Source: Dawidia cretensis (GTDB taxonomy: Bacteria > Bacteroidota > Bacteroidia > Cytophagales > Cyclobacteriaceae). From it: DNA of 64,000 bases. The stretch lies in contig NZ_JAHESE010000002.1 in assembly GCF_018598175.1 (NCBI RefSeq), positions 310,001 through 374,000 of the forward strand, read 5' to 3'. Positions 8,665 through 16,578 of the stretch are shown here, in pieces; within the stretch, counting starts at the first letter, position 1; every line of letters starts with the position of its first letter. The notes below the pieces were generated by a model that had not been told where the DNA came from, did not search any database, and saw nothing but the letters and a program-made list of their open reading frames with translations. The position numbers were made by a program, and so were the translations under genes.

Positions 8665-11600
8665 CTAGCGCAGCAATGTAATACTGCCCGCGCGCGGAGT
8701 GCTTTCTTCGCCGTCGCAACGGATAATATAGAAGTAAACACCGTCGGGCAGTTGCTTGCCGTTAAAGGTGCCGTTCCAGTCGTTGTGGTAAGGTTTGGCC
8801 TCAAATACCTTTACACCTTTGTCGTCATAAACAGTGACCCCGCACTGCGCATAGGTAAGAATTTCATCGACCTGCCACTGTTCATTAGGGCCATCGTTGT
8901 TAGGCGAGAAGAAGTTATGGGGATTCAGCTTGTTGACAATGGCTTCGCCGACTACTTGCACGATAAAGGTCCCTGACCCCGGACATTCATTGGCGCCAAC
9001 CCCTGTTACAGTGTATTCGGTGGTTGCAACCGGCTGTGCAACAGGATTGGGGACCGCTGCGTTTGAAAGCGACTCGGCGGGCGTCCATTGATACGTGTCA
9101 AGACCGGAAGCAGTCAGCTGTGCTGACTCACCTTCGTTGATCCGTTCGGGTGTACCCGTTATAATTACCTCCGGGGCCGGGAGCTGTGTAACCTGTTTAC
9201 TTTTGGTGATGACACATGACCCCGTGGAAAAGGCAATGTCTACGGTATAAGTGCCTCCATCTGGAACGTTGATGGACGCTGTAGTTTCTCCCGTTGACCA
9301 AAGGTAGCTTTTGATTGCGGCCGGGCTCGATGCCTCCAGCAAGAGTGTTTCCCCCTCGCAGAACGCGTCAAGGCCATCGGGATTTTCAATCACGACCTCA
9401 CCGGGTGGAAGGGTCACGGTAATGGGCTGTTCGGACTTTGTCAGGCAGGCATTACTGCCGTAATGGATTGAGAGCCGTACGGTCTTTGGTCCAGTGTTGG
9501 AGTAGCTGGTTTCGGCAGTGGGTGCATTGGGGCCTTGGGTACCCGCACCGCTGACGTCGAAATTCCACTGATAGACAGGCGTGGCAGTCGTGGTAGACGT
9601 GCTGGTAAACGTTATGCGCTGATCTTTACAGACAGTGCCGTCGGAAGAAGAGGTCGTAAAGCTTACCACGGGCTTTGTGGTAATGGTTACTTTTACACGA
9701 TCAGTATCGACAGGCAGGCCACATCCGGGGCTGCTGGCTTTTACGTAGTAGTCGCCGCTGGCAGCTGCGTTTGTCGGGACGATTGCCGGTGACACGGGGC
9801 CGCTACCAATGGAGGTAGCATTCCCTTCTTTGTACCAGGCGTAGGTAAAGGCCGCGGGAGCTTCGTCCAGTTGCAGCGTAATGTCGGCATCACCGGGACA
9901 GGCCACGATCGTTGTCGGACCCCTAATCTTAAAGCTCGTAGCGGGCATTTCGATTACTTCTACAACGATGGTGCCACGGCCTGCGACGCAGCCACCCCGC
10001 GTAGCTTCAACCGTATATTCACCGGCTTGTGCAGCACCTGTAGCCGGGAATGGTGGTGCATCTTCACTCGTGGTGGTGTGGCTATAGCCAGGACCTGTCC
10101 AGGAATACGTCACACTACCGTCATCCGGCCCGCCGGAATGAAGTATAATGTCGGTGTCTTTACAAACCTTTCCGTCAAGAGATCCGCTGACAGAGGGCGT
10201 GAGTGTTAAGCCGCCTGCGCCGAGAATAGTAACAGTAACGCTTTCAGATGTCAGCGCGCAACTGCCCGCAGTACACGAGGCGCCGCCTTCTGTGCGAATC
10301 GTTACGGTGTAAACCGCGTTCGTCACAGGGGGATTGATCGTATAGCTGTAGAGTTCCTTGCCGCACGCCACGGTTACACCGTCTTTCTTCCAGTCGTAGT
10401 ACGCGCCGGGAGCCTGTGTAGCGGTGAGTATATGTGTGCCTGCACAGAGGGTGATGTCCTCCTCCGGTTCAATTTTGGGAAGCACACAATGTTTGTTCCG
10501 CAGAATCGAGACTAATGGCGCAGTAGCATCGGCGCCGGGAAAAACGATATCCGGTTTGCCGTCGCCGTCCATATCGCCTACACGTACATAGGTCGTTAAT
10601 AAGGGGGTAGAAATGACCGTAGGGGAAAAGAATAGCGCCCCGGGCGCACTATTATTGTCCAGAATGGTGAGTGTCTTATTAAACTGATGAGCAATGACAA
10701 TATCGGTCTTTCCGTCACCATCGATGTCACCAAAGTCGATGCCGGCCATTTGCGCCACAAGTCCAATCTGAAGACGTGAAGCAAAGCTGAAAGAAGAGCC
10801 GGTGCTGGTGTTTCGAAGAACGAATGTCCCGCCAATCAAGCTGTTGAAAGCAACGTCGGATTTTCCATCGCCATCGAGGTCGCCGACCCGCATGCTTTGC
10901 ACGGTAACACCTTCCAGCGAATGCTTGACAACGGTGCTGAAGCTGACAACCCCCGAGTGACTTTGATTAGGAAAAATCCACAGGTTGTTGTGGTTCGGTT
11001 CCTGGATCAGGCTGATCAGGATCTCAGGGAGACCATCGCCGTTCAAATCCTGAAGGGCAAGAGCATTTGTACCTTTGAAAACGGGCGGACCTCCCACGAC
11101 GTCGGGCGTCGCGGTGAGTACGACCGGTGCATCGTTAAATGAAATCGCAGTTCCCACACTTGTGTTGCGCAGAATTCCTAACGTATAGTTGGCCGTTTGG
11201 TTGGAGATGACAAGGTCGGGGCGTCCATCCATGTCGATATCATTGATTTCAACGTCTGCCATGGCCCAGCCGGAGATGGTGATCGGAATCACGCTAAAAG
11301 AGGAACCACCCGAACTTTGGAGAACAAAAATCTTTTCAGCGGCGCTGGCATTCCCGGTGCCGGTGACAACCAGGTCTGGCCAGCCATCACCATTTAGATC
11401 ACCGCATTTCACACGAAGGGAAAGCGTGCTGAAGCCGGGGGCAGGCAAGACAATTCGGCTCATGGCAAGTGTGCCGGGCGTGCTGGTATTCCGATGTATA
11501 GAAAGTGTGTTCACGCCGTTGTGCGTCGTAATGACTTCCGGAAGGCCGTCGTTGTTGAGATCACACAGGCAGATATCTTCAATCCCCTTGTCGGCGGAAA

Positions 11601-11988
11601 AGTCTTGCCGGTTGTCGAGGGAAGCGGCTGTAAAAGGATGCTCACCGCTAAAGCTTAATAAAAAAGGATTCGGGGAAAATGCCGTGAGATGAGACGTTAA
11701 ATTGGTTACCGACAAGTGCCGGTACGTAGTTCCCGCCGGAACGCGCACTTTTATTGTTTGGTCGGTAGCAGACTCTATCATTCCTGGCGTAGCACCGAAA
11801 CGGACCTGCAGTTTAGTCTTATCACCGCCAAAGGAAGTACCCTTGATCAGCACGAGCTGACCAGTGCTGCCGGAGACTTGTTCAACGCCCTGGATCACAG
11901 GGCGCTGCGCCCACGCAGTGGTCACCAGCAGCAGGAAAAATCCGGCCAGGAGAGAGGTCTTTACTGTCGGTACCAATGCCTGTTTCAT
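8665..11988 (-). CDS. Surface protein with IPT/TIG, FG-GAP propeller, PKD/Ig-like repeats and CHU_C type IX secretion tail
   Basis: This protein of 1107 residues starts with a signal peptide (cleavage after TTAWAQ). An IPT/TIG-like domain covers about residues 29-110 (GxxxLVLIKGTSFGGDKTK). Seven FG-GAP/VCBS repeats follow from about 138 to 490 (DLNNDGLPEV, DLNGDGWPDL, DIDMDGRPDL, DLDGDGKSDV, DIDGDGKTDI, DMDGDGKPDI and one more), then PKD/Ig-like modules to about 1010. The C-terminus is a CHU_C domain (FFSPNNDGPNEQWQV, VTVYDDKGVKVFEA, LPDGVYFYII). This layout marks a protein exported by the type IX system and kept on the surface or released. It starts 20 bases after the stop of the SPOR-tailed PorP gene and so probably pairs with it. 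Substrate or ligand is unknown. Confidence 0.88.
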   Translation of the reverse strand: MKQALVPTVKTSLLAGFFLLLVTTAWAQRPVIQGVEQVSGSTGQLVLIKGTSFGGDKTKLQVRFGATPGMIESATDQTIKVRVPAGTTYRHLSVTNLTSHLTAFSPNPFLLSFSGEHPFTAASLDNRQDFSADKGIEDICLCDLNNDGLPEVITTHNGVNTLSIHRNTSTPGTLAMSRIVLPAPGFSTLSLRVKCGDLNGDGWPDLVVTGTGNASAAEKIFVLQSSGGSSFSVIPITISGWAMADVEINDIDMDGRPDLVISNQTANYTLGILRNTSVGTAISFNDAPVVLTATPDVVGGPPVFKGTNALALQDLNGDGLPEILISLIQEPNHNNLWIFPNQSHSGVVSFSTVVKHSLEGVTVQSMRVGDLDGDGKSDVAFNSLIGGTFVLRNTSTGSSFSFASRLQIGLVAQMAGIDFGDIDGDGKTDIVIAHQFNKTLTILDNNSAPGALFFSPTVISTPLLTTYVRVGDMDGDGKPDIVFPGADATAPLVSILRNKHCVLPKIEPEEDITLCAGTHILTATQAPGAYYDWKKDGVTVACGKELYSYTINPPVTNAVYTVTIRTEGGASCTAGSCALTSESVTVTILGAGGLTLTPSVSGSLDGKVCKDTDIILHSGGPDDGSVTYSWTGPGYSHTTTSEDAPPFPATGAAQAGEYTVEATRGGCVAGRGTIVVEVIEMPATSFKIRGPTTIVACPGDADITLQLDEAPAAFTYAWYKEGNATSIGSGPVSPAIVPTNAAASGDYYVKASSPGCGLPVDTDRVKVTITTKPVVSFTTSSSDGTVCKDQRITFTSTSTTTATPVYQWNFDVSGAGTQGPNAPTAETSYSNTGPKTVRLSIHYGSNACLTKSEQPITVTLPPGEVVIENPDGLDAFCEGETLLLEASSPAAIKSYLWSTGETTASINVPDGGTYTVDIAFSTGSCVITKSKQVTQLPAPEVIITGTPERINEGESAQLTASGLDTYQWTPAESLSNAAVPNPVAQPVATTEYTVTGVGANECPGSGTFIVQVVGEAIVNKLNPHNFFSPNNDGPNEQWQVDEILTYAQCGVTVYDDKGVKVFEAKPYHNDWNGTFNGKQLPDGVYFYIIRCDGEESTPRAGSITLLR

Positions 11989-12008
11989 GTTCGGACTATA
12001 GATGCACT

Positions 12009-13322
12009 CTATTTCTCTCCGGTAACCACCAGAAGACGAGCGTTCTTGATTTTGGTATAGGTTTTCAGGTTCTTGATCTCCTCGTGTGCTTCCGACGCTT
12101 TCGTCGTTTCCAGTACGTGTACATAGTACTTCCGGTCCTGCGGGTTGTAGAATATGTCGCCGTTGAACTGCTCATTCTGCAGCCGGCGCTTATAGGTGTC
12201 TGCCTGGTTAAAATCAACGAAAACCTTGACCACAACGAAGTAACGCTTATTGGCGGACTCTGTCTTGTTGATCTCGTTCGGATCCGCTGTACCTTCCTGG
12301 AAGCGTGCTGTATGTTTCTCTGCCGGATTTTTCGTCAGCGTAGAGCGCAGCACCGGCGCAACACGTTTAAACTTCTTTTTCTGCCCCAGGCGCAGTCCCA
12401 GCATAAACTCGTGCGTGCCCTGTGAAAAGCCTTCTTCCGGTTGATTCACCGGCTCGTAGGAATAGGCCAGTATAAGCCGGTTTATCTTGAATCCGGTATT
12501 GCCCGTTAAGCCATACGGCAAGCGGTAGGAACCTCCCAGCCAGAAATGCTCTGACAGGTTTAGCTTTCCGAGCAGCTCAAACTGGCTCGTACCAAACTTC
12601 GAATATTTATAATTGAAGTAAAACTCCAACGGTGCAATAGTCTCCTTGGTCTTCACCTTTCGCTTGACATTGCCACTGCGTCTGCTGACAATCTTACTCT
12701 CAACCTTGCGCTTGTAATAAACCGTGACAAAAACATTGTCGGCTGGCGACACCGTAGTATTCGTAAAGCTCCCGGGATTGTTGAATTTCGGTGGAAACAG
12801 TTGCGGCAACGAGAAGCCCAGGTTGAAGCCTGAACCCGATCGGTACAACATACCAAAGCTGGAGACCGGCTGCATGTTGTTGGCTGCGTATTCCAACAAC
12901 ACGGGATCGTTTGGATCGCTTACTTTGGCCATGTCAATCGTATTAGAGATAGCACCTCCGGAGAGCCCAAACATCAGCCAGTTTTTTTGCCCCACGGGCA
13001 TGGCATACGCATAGGATAATGTAATATCATTTGTCGTGAGCAACCCTCTTTTGTACTGAGAGATCTTGCCGCCAAAACCCGCCCGGCTTTCGTTCAACAT
13101 CGTGTTAAACGTCAATGTCGAAACCGTGGGCGCACCTTCAATGGCCGTCCACTGCTGACGATGCAACGCGTACACGTAAGTGTAGTCCGTTACAGCCTCA
13201 GCGGGATTATAGAGGTAAGGGTTGATAAAGAAATTATTATAAACAGGGAAATTCTGGGCATGGACAGACGTCATGCAAAAAAGCAAAGAGAAGGCAACAC
13301 AGAAGTTAAAAAAATAAATCAT
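12009..13322 (-). CDS. PorP/SprF family protein with a C-terminal SPOR-like domain
   Basis: Residues 1-22 are a signal peptide (cleavage after SVHA). Residues about 24-315 are a PorP/SprF barrel (NFFINPYLYNPAEA, HRQQWTAIEGAP, ending in a HEFMLGLRLG strand). After a charged linker, residues about 358-435 look like a SPOR domain: YFVVVKVFVDFNQADTYKRR, then DRKYYVHVLETTKASEAHEE and a final hydrophobic strand. SPOR domains bind denuded peptidoglycan glycan, so this protein may tie an outer-membrane type IX component to the wall; that step is inference. Usual PorP/SprF proteins are about 310 residues and stop at the barrel. It is the first gene of a two-gene unit with the 1107-residue adhesin. The barrel assignment is solid and the SPOR call is from pattern only. 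Confidence 0.82.
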   Translation of the reverse strand: MIYFFNFCVAFSLLFCMTSVHAQNFPVYNNFFINPYLYNPAEAVTDYTYVYALHRQQWTAIEGAPTVSTLTFNTMLNESRAGFGGKISQYKRGLLTTNDITLSYAYAMPVGQKNWLMFGLSGGAISNTIDMAKVSDPNDPVLLEYAANNMQPVSSFGMLYRSGSGFNLGFSLPQLFPPKFNNPGSFTNTTVSPADNVFVTVYYKRKVESKIVSRRSGNVKRKVKTKETIAPLEFYFNYKYSKFGTSQFELLGKLNLSEHFWLGGSYRLPYGLTGNTGFKINRLILAYSYEPVNQPEEGFSQGTHEFMLGLRLGQKKKFKRVAPVLRSTLTKNPAEKHTARFQEGTADPNEINKTESANKRYFVVVKVFVDFNQADTYKRRLQNEQFNGDIFYNPQDRKYYVHVLETTKASEAHEEIKNLKTYTKIKNARLLVVTGEK

Positions 13323-13508
13323 CTACGTCCATTCATATGGGCAATAGTTCGAAGGTCACCAAAAAATCAGGTCCTGCCGCCAGGTTAGCCACCCCGATGC
13401 CATCGCCTTCGAGTGATGCACCAGGTTTAAAGTACGTTTGCAGTAAACTCACGAATATACGGCGGTTTTCTGGTTTATTGGCAGACGCACCGCGTTAACT
13501 TGGATGAA

Positions 13509-14363
13509 ATGAAGTATTTTTGTGTCGAATTAAACATATTTCAAATTCCACGTATAGTGAAAATAGGTTTACCCGTACTTTTTCTGCTGCTTTTGACTGT
13601 TGCCGAAGTGGCTGACGCACAAATTCTTGTAGGACCCGTGGCCGGCGCGAATTACTCCTGGATCTCGTTCGGCGAGAAAGATGAAAAAGCCGAATATAAG
13701 ATCAAGGGAAAGTATGGCTACCATTTTGGCGCCCATTGCGCATTTCGCGTGCGGAAGCGGTTTTTCCTTCATTCTTCATTGATTTATTCCACCAAAGGCC
13801 GCGAAATGGAAGGCAAGAATGAGTTTCTGAAATACGATATGACCTACCGTTACATCGAGCTACCCATTGTTTACACAGCGTATTTCAAAGGCCACGCGGG
13901 CAAAAAAGAATTTAAATATTCACTCGGTGTTGGACCCAACATCAGCTATTGGCTTGGAGGCAAAGGTACGCTCGAAAGTACAGACACGCACGAGTTTCAT
14001 AATAGCACAGCCGTCGTGCCCGTCAGCGTAGTGTTCAAAAAGGATCCCGGATCAGCGCAGCAGCACGAAGTAGTCGTGCAAGACCCGACACGTCTGCAGC
14101 TCGGTCTGAACTTCACGGCGGGCTTCCTGTTCGAGCCGATGCCGGACCGCGAAATCGTCCTTACGCTACGCTACGAGCTCGGCCACAGCTACCTCAGCCG
14201 CGAAAGCTATGGCGCCTTTGATCCCACATTAACGACCTTTGAAGAGCCGCTCAAAGTACGCAATCAGGGCTTCCGGGTATCACTGGCCTATCTCATCGAC
14301 CTAAAGGTTGAAAATCGTAAAAAGGGAAAGAGCACCAACGACCCGAGAAAACGGAGGTATTAA
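13509..14363 (+). CDS. Outer-membrane beta-barrel protein (PorT-like / OMP_b-brl_2 type)
   Basis: The protein has 284 residues from the ATG at 13509. A hydrophobic core (GLPVLFLLLL) followed by ADAQ is a signal peptide. The mature part is a run of amphipathic strands (GPVAGANYSW, GYHFGAHCAFRV, FFLHSSLIYSTKG, YIELPIVYTAYF, FRVSLAYLID) as in the small PorT-like barrels that are common in Bacteroidota and often poorly named. The in-frame GTG at 13557 would give MKIGLPVLFLLLL as the N-terminus, a more typical signal peptide, and a promoter-like box lies between the two starts, so the start is uncertain. The gene runs convergently into ppx with no gap between the stops. The exact role is unknown. 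Confidence 0.7.
   Translation: MKYFCVELNIFQIPRIVKIGLPVLFLLLLTVAEVADAQILVGPVAGANYSWISFGEKDEKAEYKIKGKYGYHFGAHCAFRVRKRFFLHSSLIYSTKGREMEGKNEFLKYDMTYRYIELPIVYTAYFKGHAGKKEFKYSLGVGPNISYWLGGKGTLESTDTHEFHNSTAVVPVSVVFKKDPGSAQQHEVVVQDPTRLQLGLNFTAGFLFEPMPDREIVLTLRYELGHSYLSRESYGAFDPTLTTFEEPLKVRNQGFRVSLAYLIDLKVENRKKGKSTNDPRKRRY
13515..13522 (+). promoter_or_regulatory. Candidate -7 promoter box (TATTTTTG)
   Basis: TATTTTTG matches TAnnTTTG exactly. It falls just inside the longest reading of the barrel gene, 34 bases before an in-frame GTG at 13557. If it is the real promoter, the GTG is the true start, which would also give a compact classical signal peptide. No good -33 TTG is visible. Confidence 0.3.
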
Positions 14364-15254
14364 TCAGAACAGCTTCGGCTGTAGTTTGTTCTTCTCGTAG
14401 AGATATAGCATGATGCCATCTTTTAAGCCGACCTCGGGCACCAGAATGCTGGTGGCATGAGCCCATTCCATCACTTTGATGTAGATATTGCTGGCGGGGA
14501 TAATCACATCCGCCCGGTCGGGATTCATCTGCAATTTGTAAATACGATCCTCGATCGAATAGGCATTCACCATTTCACGCGTCTCCCGGATCTTCCGCAG
14601 GGAGACCGTCGTGCCGGGCTTGGATTGCGCCAGGTCGAAAAGCTTGCTGATGTTACCCCCGGTGCCGACAGCTGTTACTTTACCATAGCTCTTTTTGACA
14701 TGGTCCTTGATCCAACGCTCCATGTCCTCCCAGGCTTGGGGGGAGTCGTTCTTCTCCAGCACCCGCACCGAGCCAATTTTGAACGACCGTGTCTGGATCT
14801 TCTGCCCGGCAGCATAGAGGTTGAGCTCTGTGCTGCCGCCGCCCACATCGATGTGCAGGTACGTCTTGTCGGTCAGGTAGGAGTGGATGGCGCGATTGAT
14901 CAGCTCGGCCTCGCGGTTGCCGTCGATGATATGAATCACAATGCCGAGCTCATCCAGTACCTGTTGTACAAGGTCGGCGCCGTTTTCGGCTTCACGCATG
15001 GCCGACGTAGCGCAGAACATATAATCGTCTACTTCGTAAAGCTCCAGCAACAGCTTGTAAGCGGCCATAAGCTTACGGAATTTCTCCATGCTCTTGCTAC
15101 TGATCCGGCCTGTCGCAAAAACGTCATGTCCTAAGCGCAACGGGAAGCGTACGTACTCGAGCTTCTTAAAAACAACCTGCGCGGCATTATCCAACGCAGT
15201 GGAGACTTGAAAACGGATGGCGTTGGAACCAATGTCGATCGCGGCGAGCTTCAT
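14364..15254 (-). CDS. ppx: Exopolyphosphatase, Ppx/GppA family (short form)
   Basis: The 296-residue protein has the ASKHA phosphatase motifs: AIDIGSNAIRF at the N-terminus, CATSAMREAENG near residue 85, HIDVGGGSTEL near 137 and GTGGNISKL near 200. Proteins of this family release phosphate from polyphosphate or hydrolyse pppGpp. At about 300 residues it is the compact two-lobe form without the C-terminal HD-like half seen in E. coli Ppx. The ATG at 15254 is preferred over an upstream TTG because a TAATTTTG promoter box sits just 6 bases upstream of it. The ppk1 end at the left edge of the window suggests a polyphosphate theme interrupted by the type IX block. Confidence 0.88.
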   Translation of the reverse strand: MKLAAIDIGSNAIRFQVSTALDNAAQVVFKKLEYVRFPLRLGHDVFATGRISSKSMEKFRKLMAAYKLLLELYEVDDYMFCATSAMREAENGADLVQQVLDELGIVIHIIDGNREAELINRAIHSYLTDKTYLHIDVGGGSTELNLYAAGQKIQTRSFKIGSVRVLEKNDSPQAWEDMERWIKDHVKKSYGKVTAVGTGGNISKLFDLAQSKPGTTVSLRKIRETREMVNAYSIEDRIYKLQMNPDRADVIIPASNIYIKVMEWAHATSILVPEVGLKDGIMLYLYEKNKLQPKLF

Positions 15255-15260
15255 GTGTGT

Positions 15261-15268
15261 CAAAATTA
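15261..15268 (-). promoter_or_regulatory. Promoter box TAATTTTG of ppx
   Basis: The minus strand shows an exact TAnnTTTG match ending 6 bases before the ppx ATG. A Bacteroidota -7 element lies only a few bases upstream of the start of transcription, so the mRNA would begin at or next to the ATG (leaderless). Confidence 0.5.
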
Positions 15269-15302
15269 AGCTATTGCCTTTTTATTTTAAGCGCTTATTG
15301 TC

Positions 15303-15310
15303 TTTCTTTG
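15303..15310 (+). promoter_or_regulatory. Likely -7 promoter box of the SAM riboswitch-met operon
   Basis: TTTCTTTG differs from TAnnTTTG by one base and ends 4 bases before the first base of the riboswitch P1 stem at 15315, exactly where a transcription start would be expected. No clear -33 TTG is seen. Confidence 0.45.
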
Positions 15311-15314
15311 CAGA

Positions 15315-15444
15315 GCTTATTCAGAAAGACGGAGGGATTGGGCCCTGTGAAGTCTTAGCATCCTATCCTCCAACGTTTGCATGGAGGACGTTGTGCTAAA
15401 TCCCACTCCGGGCTCCGGTTACCCCTTGCCTGGAAAAGATAGGC
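15315..15444 (+). promoter_or_regulatory. SAM-I (S-box) riboswitch upstream of the methionine operon
   Basis: The conserved S-box core is readable in order: GCTTAT (P1 5' strand, 15315-15320), CAGAAAGACGGAGGGA, then GGCCCTGTGAAG with CTTAGCATCC (the usual GATGAAACC..GCAACC region), a TCCTCC/GGAGGA hairpin, GTGCTAAATCC, a GGGCTCCGGTTACCCC hairpin region, and GAAAAGAT just before the P1 3' strand ATAGGC (15439-15444), which pairs fully with the 5' strand. The family binds S-adenosylmethionine and lowers expression of methionine genes when SAM is plentiful. The position in front of split metH and metF fits perfectly. A covariance search with Rfam RF00162 was not run. Confidence 0.92.
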
Positions 15445-15461
15445 ACCCCGTCTCAACCACG

Positions 15462-15499
15462 GCTCTCTGGATAGCGCGAATCTGAAAACTATAGAGGGC
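15462..15499 (+). promoter_or_regulatory. Shine-Dalgarno sequestering hairpin (expression platform of the SAM riboswitch)
   Basis: GCTCTCT (15462-15468) plus ATAG (15471-15474) pairs with CTAT (15489-15492) plus AGAGGGC (15493-15499), leaving a two-base bulge (GG). The 3' strand contains AGAGGG, a good Shine-Dalgarno sequence that ends 4 bases before the metH ATG at 15503. Only TTT follows the stem and then the start codon, so this looks like translational control, not a transcription terminator. A strong SD is itself unusual for a Bacteroidota gene. Confidence 0.75.
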
Positions 15500-15502
15500 T
15501 TT

Positions 15503-16507
15503 ATGAAAATCCAGGACATCCTAAAAGAACGCATCATGATCATCGATGGCGCTATGGGCACGATGATCCAGCGGCATACGCTGACAGAAGAAGATTTTCG
15601 CGGAGAACGCTTTAAGAACCATACGCATCCACTAAAAGGTAACAACGATATCCTGTCCATCACCCGGCCGGATATAATCCGCGACATACACCGTCTGTAC
15701 TTTGAGGCAGGCGCCGACATCATTGAAACCAATACCTTTAGCGGGACCACGATTGCCCAGGCAGACTACCACCTGGAAGACGCCGTGTACGACATCAACT
15801 ACGAGTCGGCACGTATTGCCCGTGCGGTAGCCGACGAGTTCACCGCCCGCGAGCCGCACAAACCGCGGTTCGTTGCCGGTGCGATTGGCCCGACCAACAA
15901 GACCGCTTCTTTATCTCCCGATGTAAACAATCCGGGCTTCCGCGCCATTACCTTCGACGAGCTGGTCATAGCCTTTAAAGAGCAAGCCAGAGGGTTGATT
16001 GAAGGCGGGGTAGACATGTTACTCCTCGAAACAGTCATCGATACGCTCAACGTAAAGGCTGCCTTGTTTGGTGTCCAGGAACTGTTCGACGAGATCGGCC
16101 GCGAGCTGCCCATCATGGTCTCGGGTACCATTACGGACGCCAGCGGACGCACGCTGTCCGGGCAAACGACGGAAGCATTTCTCATCTCGGTATCGCACGT
16201 ACCCCTGCTAAGCATTGGCCTGAACTGCGCCCTGGGCGCGAGCGCGCTGCGCCCGTACCTACGCGTGCTGAAAGAACAGGCACCGTTCTTTGTGAGCGCA
16301 TATCCCAACGCCGGCCTGCCAAACGAATTCGGTCAGTACGATCAGACGGCCGATGAGATGGGTGCGCAGGTCGAAGAATTTCTTCAGGAAGGGCTGGTCA
16401 ATATACTCGGTGGCTGCTGTGGCACAACGCCCGAGCATATCCAGCGCATTGCCGAGATCGCCAAAAAGTATAAGCCCCGGCAGGTAACAGAAACCGAGCT
16501 GGTATAA
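15503..16507 (+). CDS. metH: Methionine synthase, homocysteine-binding subunit (split MetH, N-terminal part)
   Basis: This 334-residue protein is the homocysteine S-methyltransferase TIM-barrel domain. [11 protein letters not shown] opens the barrel, and the three zinc ligands are visible as Cys242 (GLNCALGA) and Cys305/Cys306 (GGCCGTTP). In E. coli the domain is the first quarter of the 1227-residue MetH; here it is a separate polypeptide, and the remaining domains are in the next gene after a 71-base gap. Together they transfer the methyl group of methyltetrahydrofolate through cobalamin to homocysteine. The two-piece form is common in Bacteroidota. Expression is under the SAM riboswitch and SD hairpin directly upstream. 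Confidence 0.93.
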   Translation: MKIQDILKERIMIIDGAMGTMIQRHTLTEEDFRGERFKNHTHPLKGNNDILSITRPDIIRDIHRLYFEAGADIIETNTFSGTTIAQADYHLEDAVYDINYESARIARAVADEFTAREPHKPRFVAGAIGPTNKTASLSPDVNNPGFRAITFDELVIAFKEQARGLIEGGVDMLLLETVIDTLNVKAALFGVQELFDEIGRELPIMVSGTITDASGRTLSGQTTEAFLISVSHVPLLSIGLNCALGASALRPYLRVLKEQAPFFVSAYPNAGLPNEFGQYDQTADEMGAQVEEFLQEGLVNILGGCCGTTPEHIQRIAEIAKKYKPRQVTETELV

Positions 16508-16578
16508 ATTATTAAACAGATTACACAACAGACCCCTCCCGGTTTCCCGCAAAGGAAACGGACTTTGGATAATTGACT

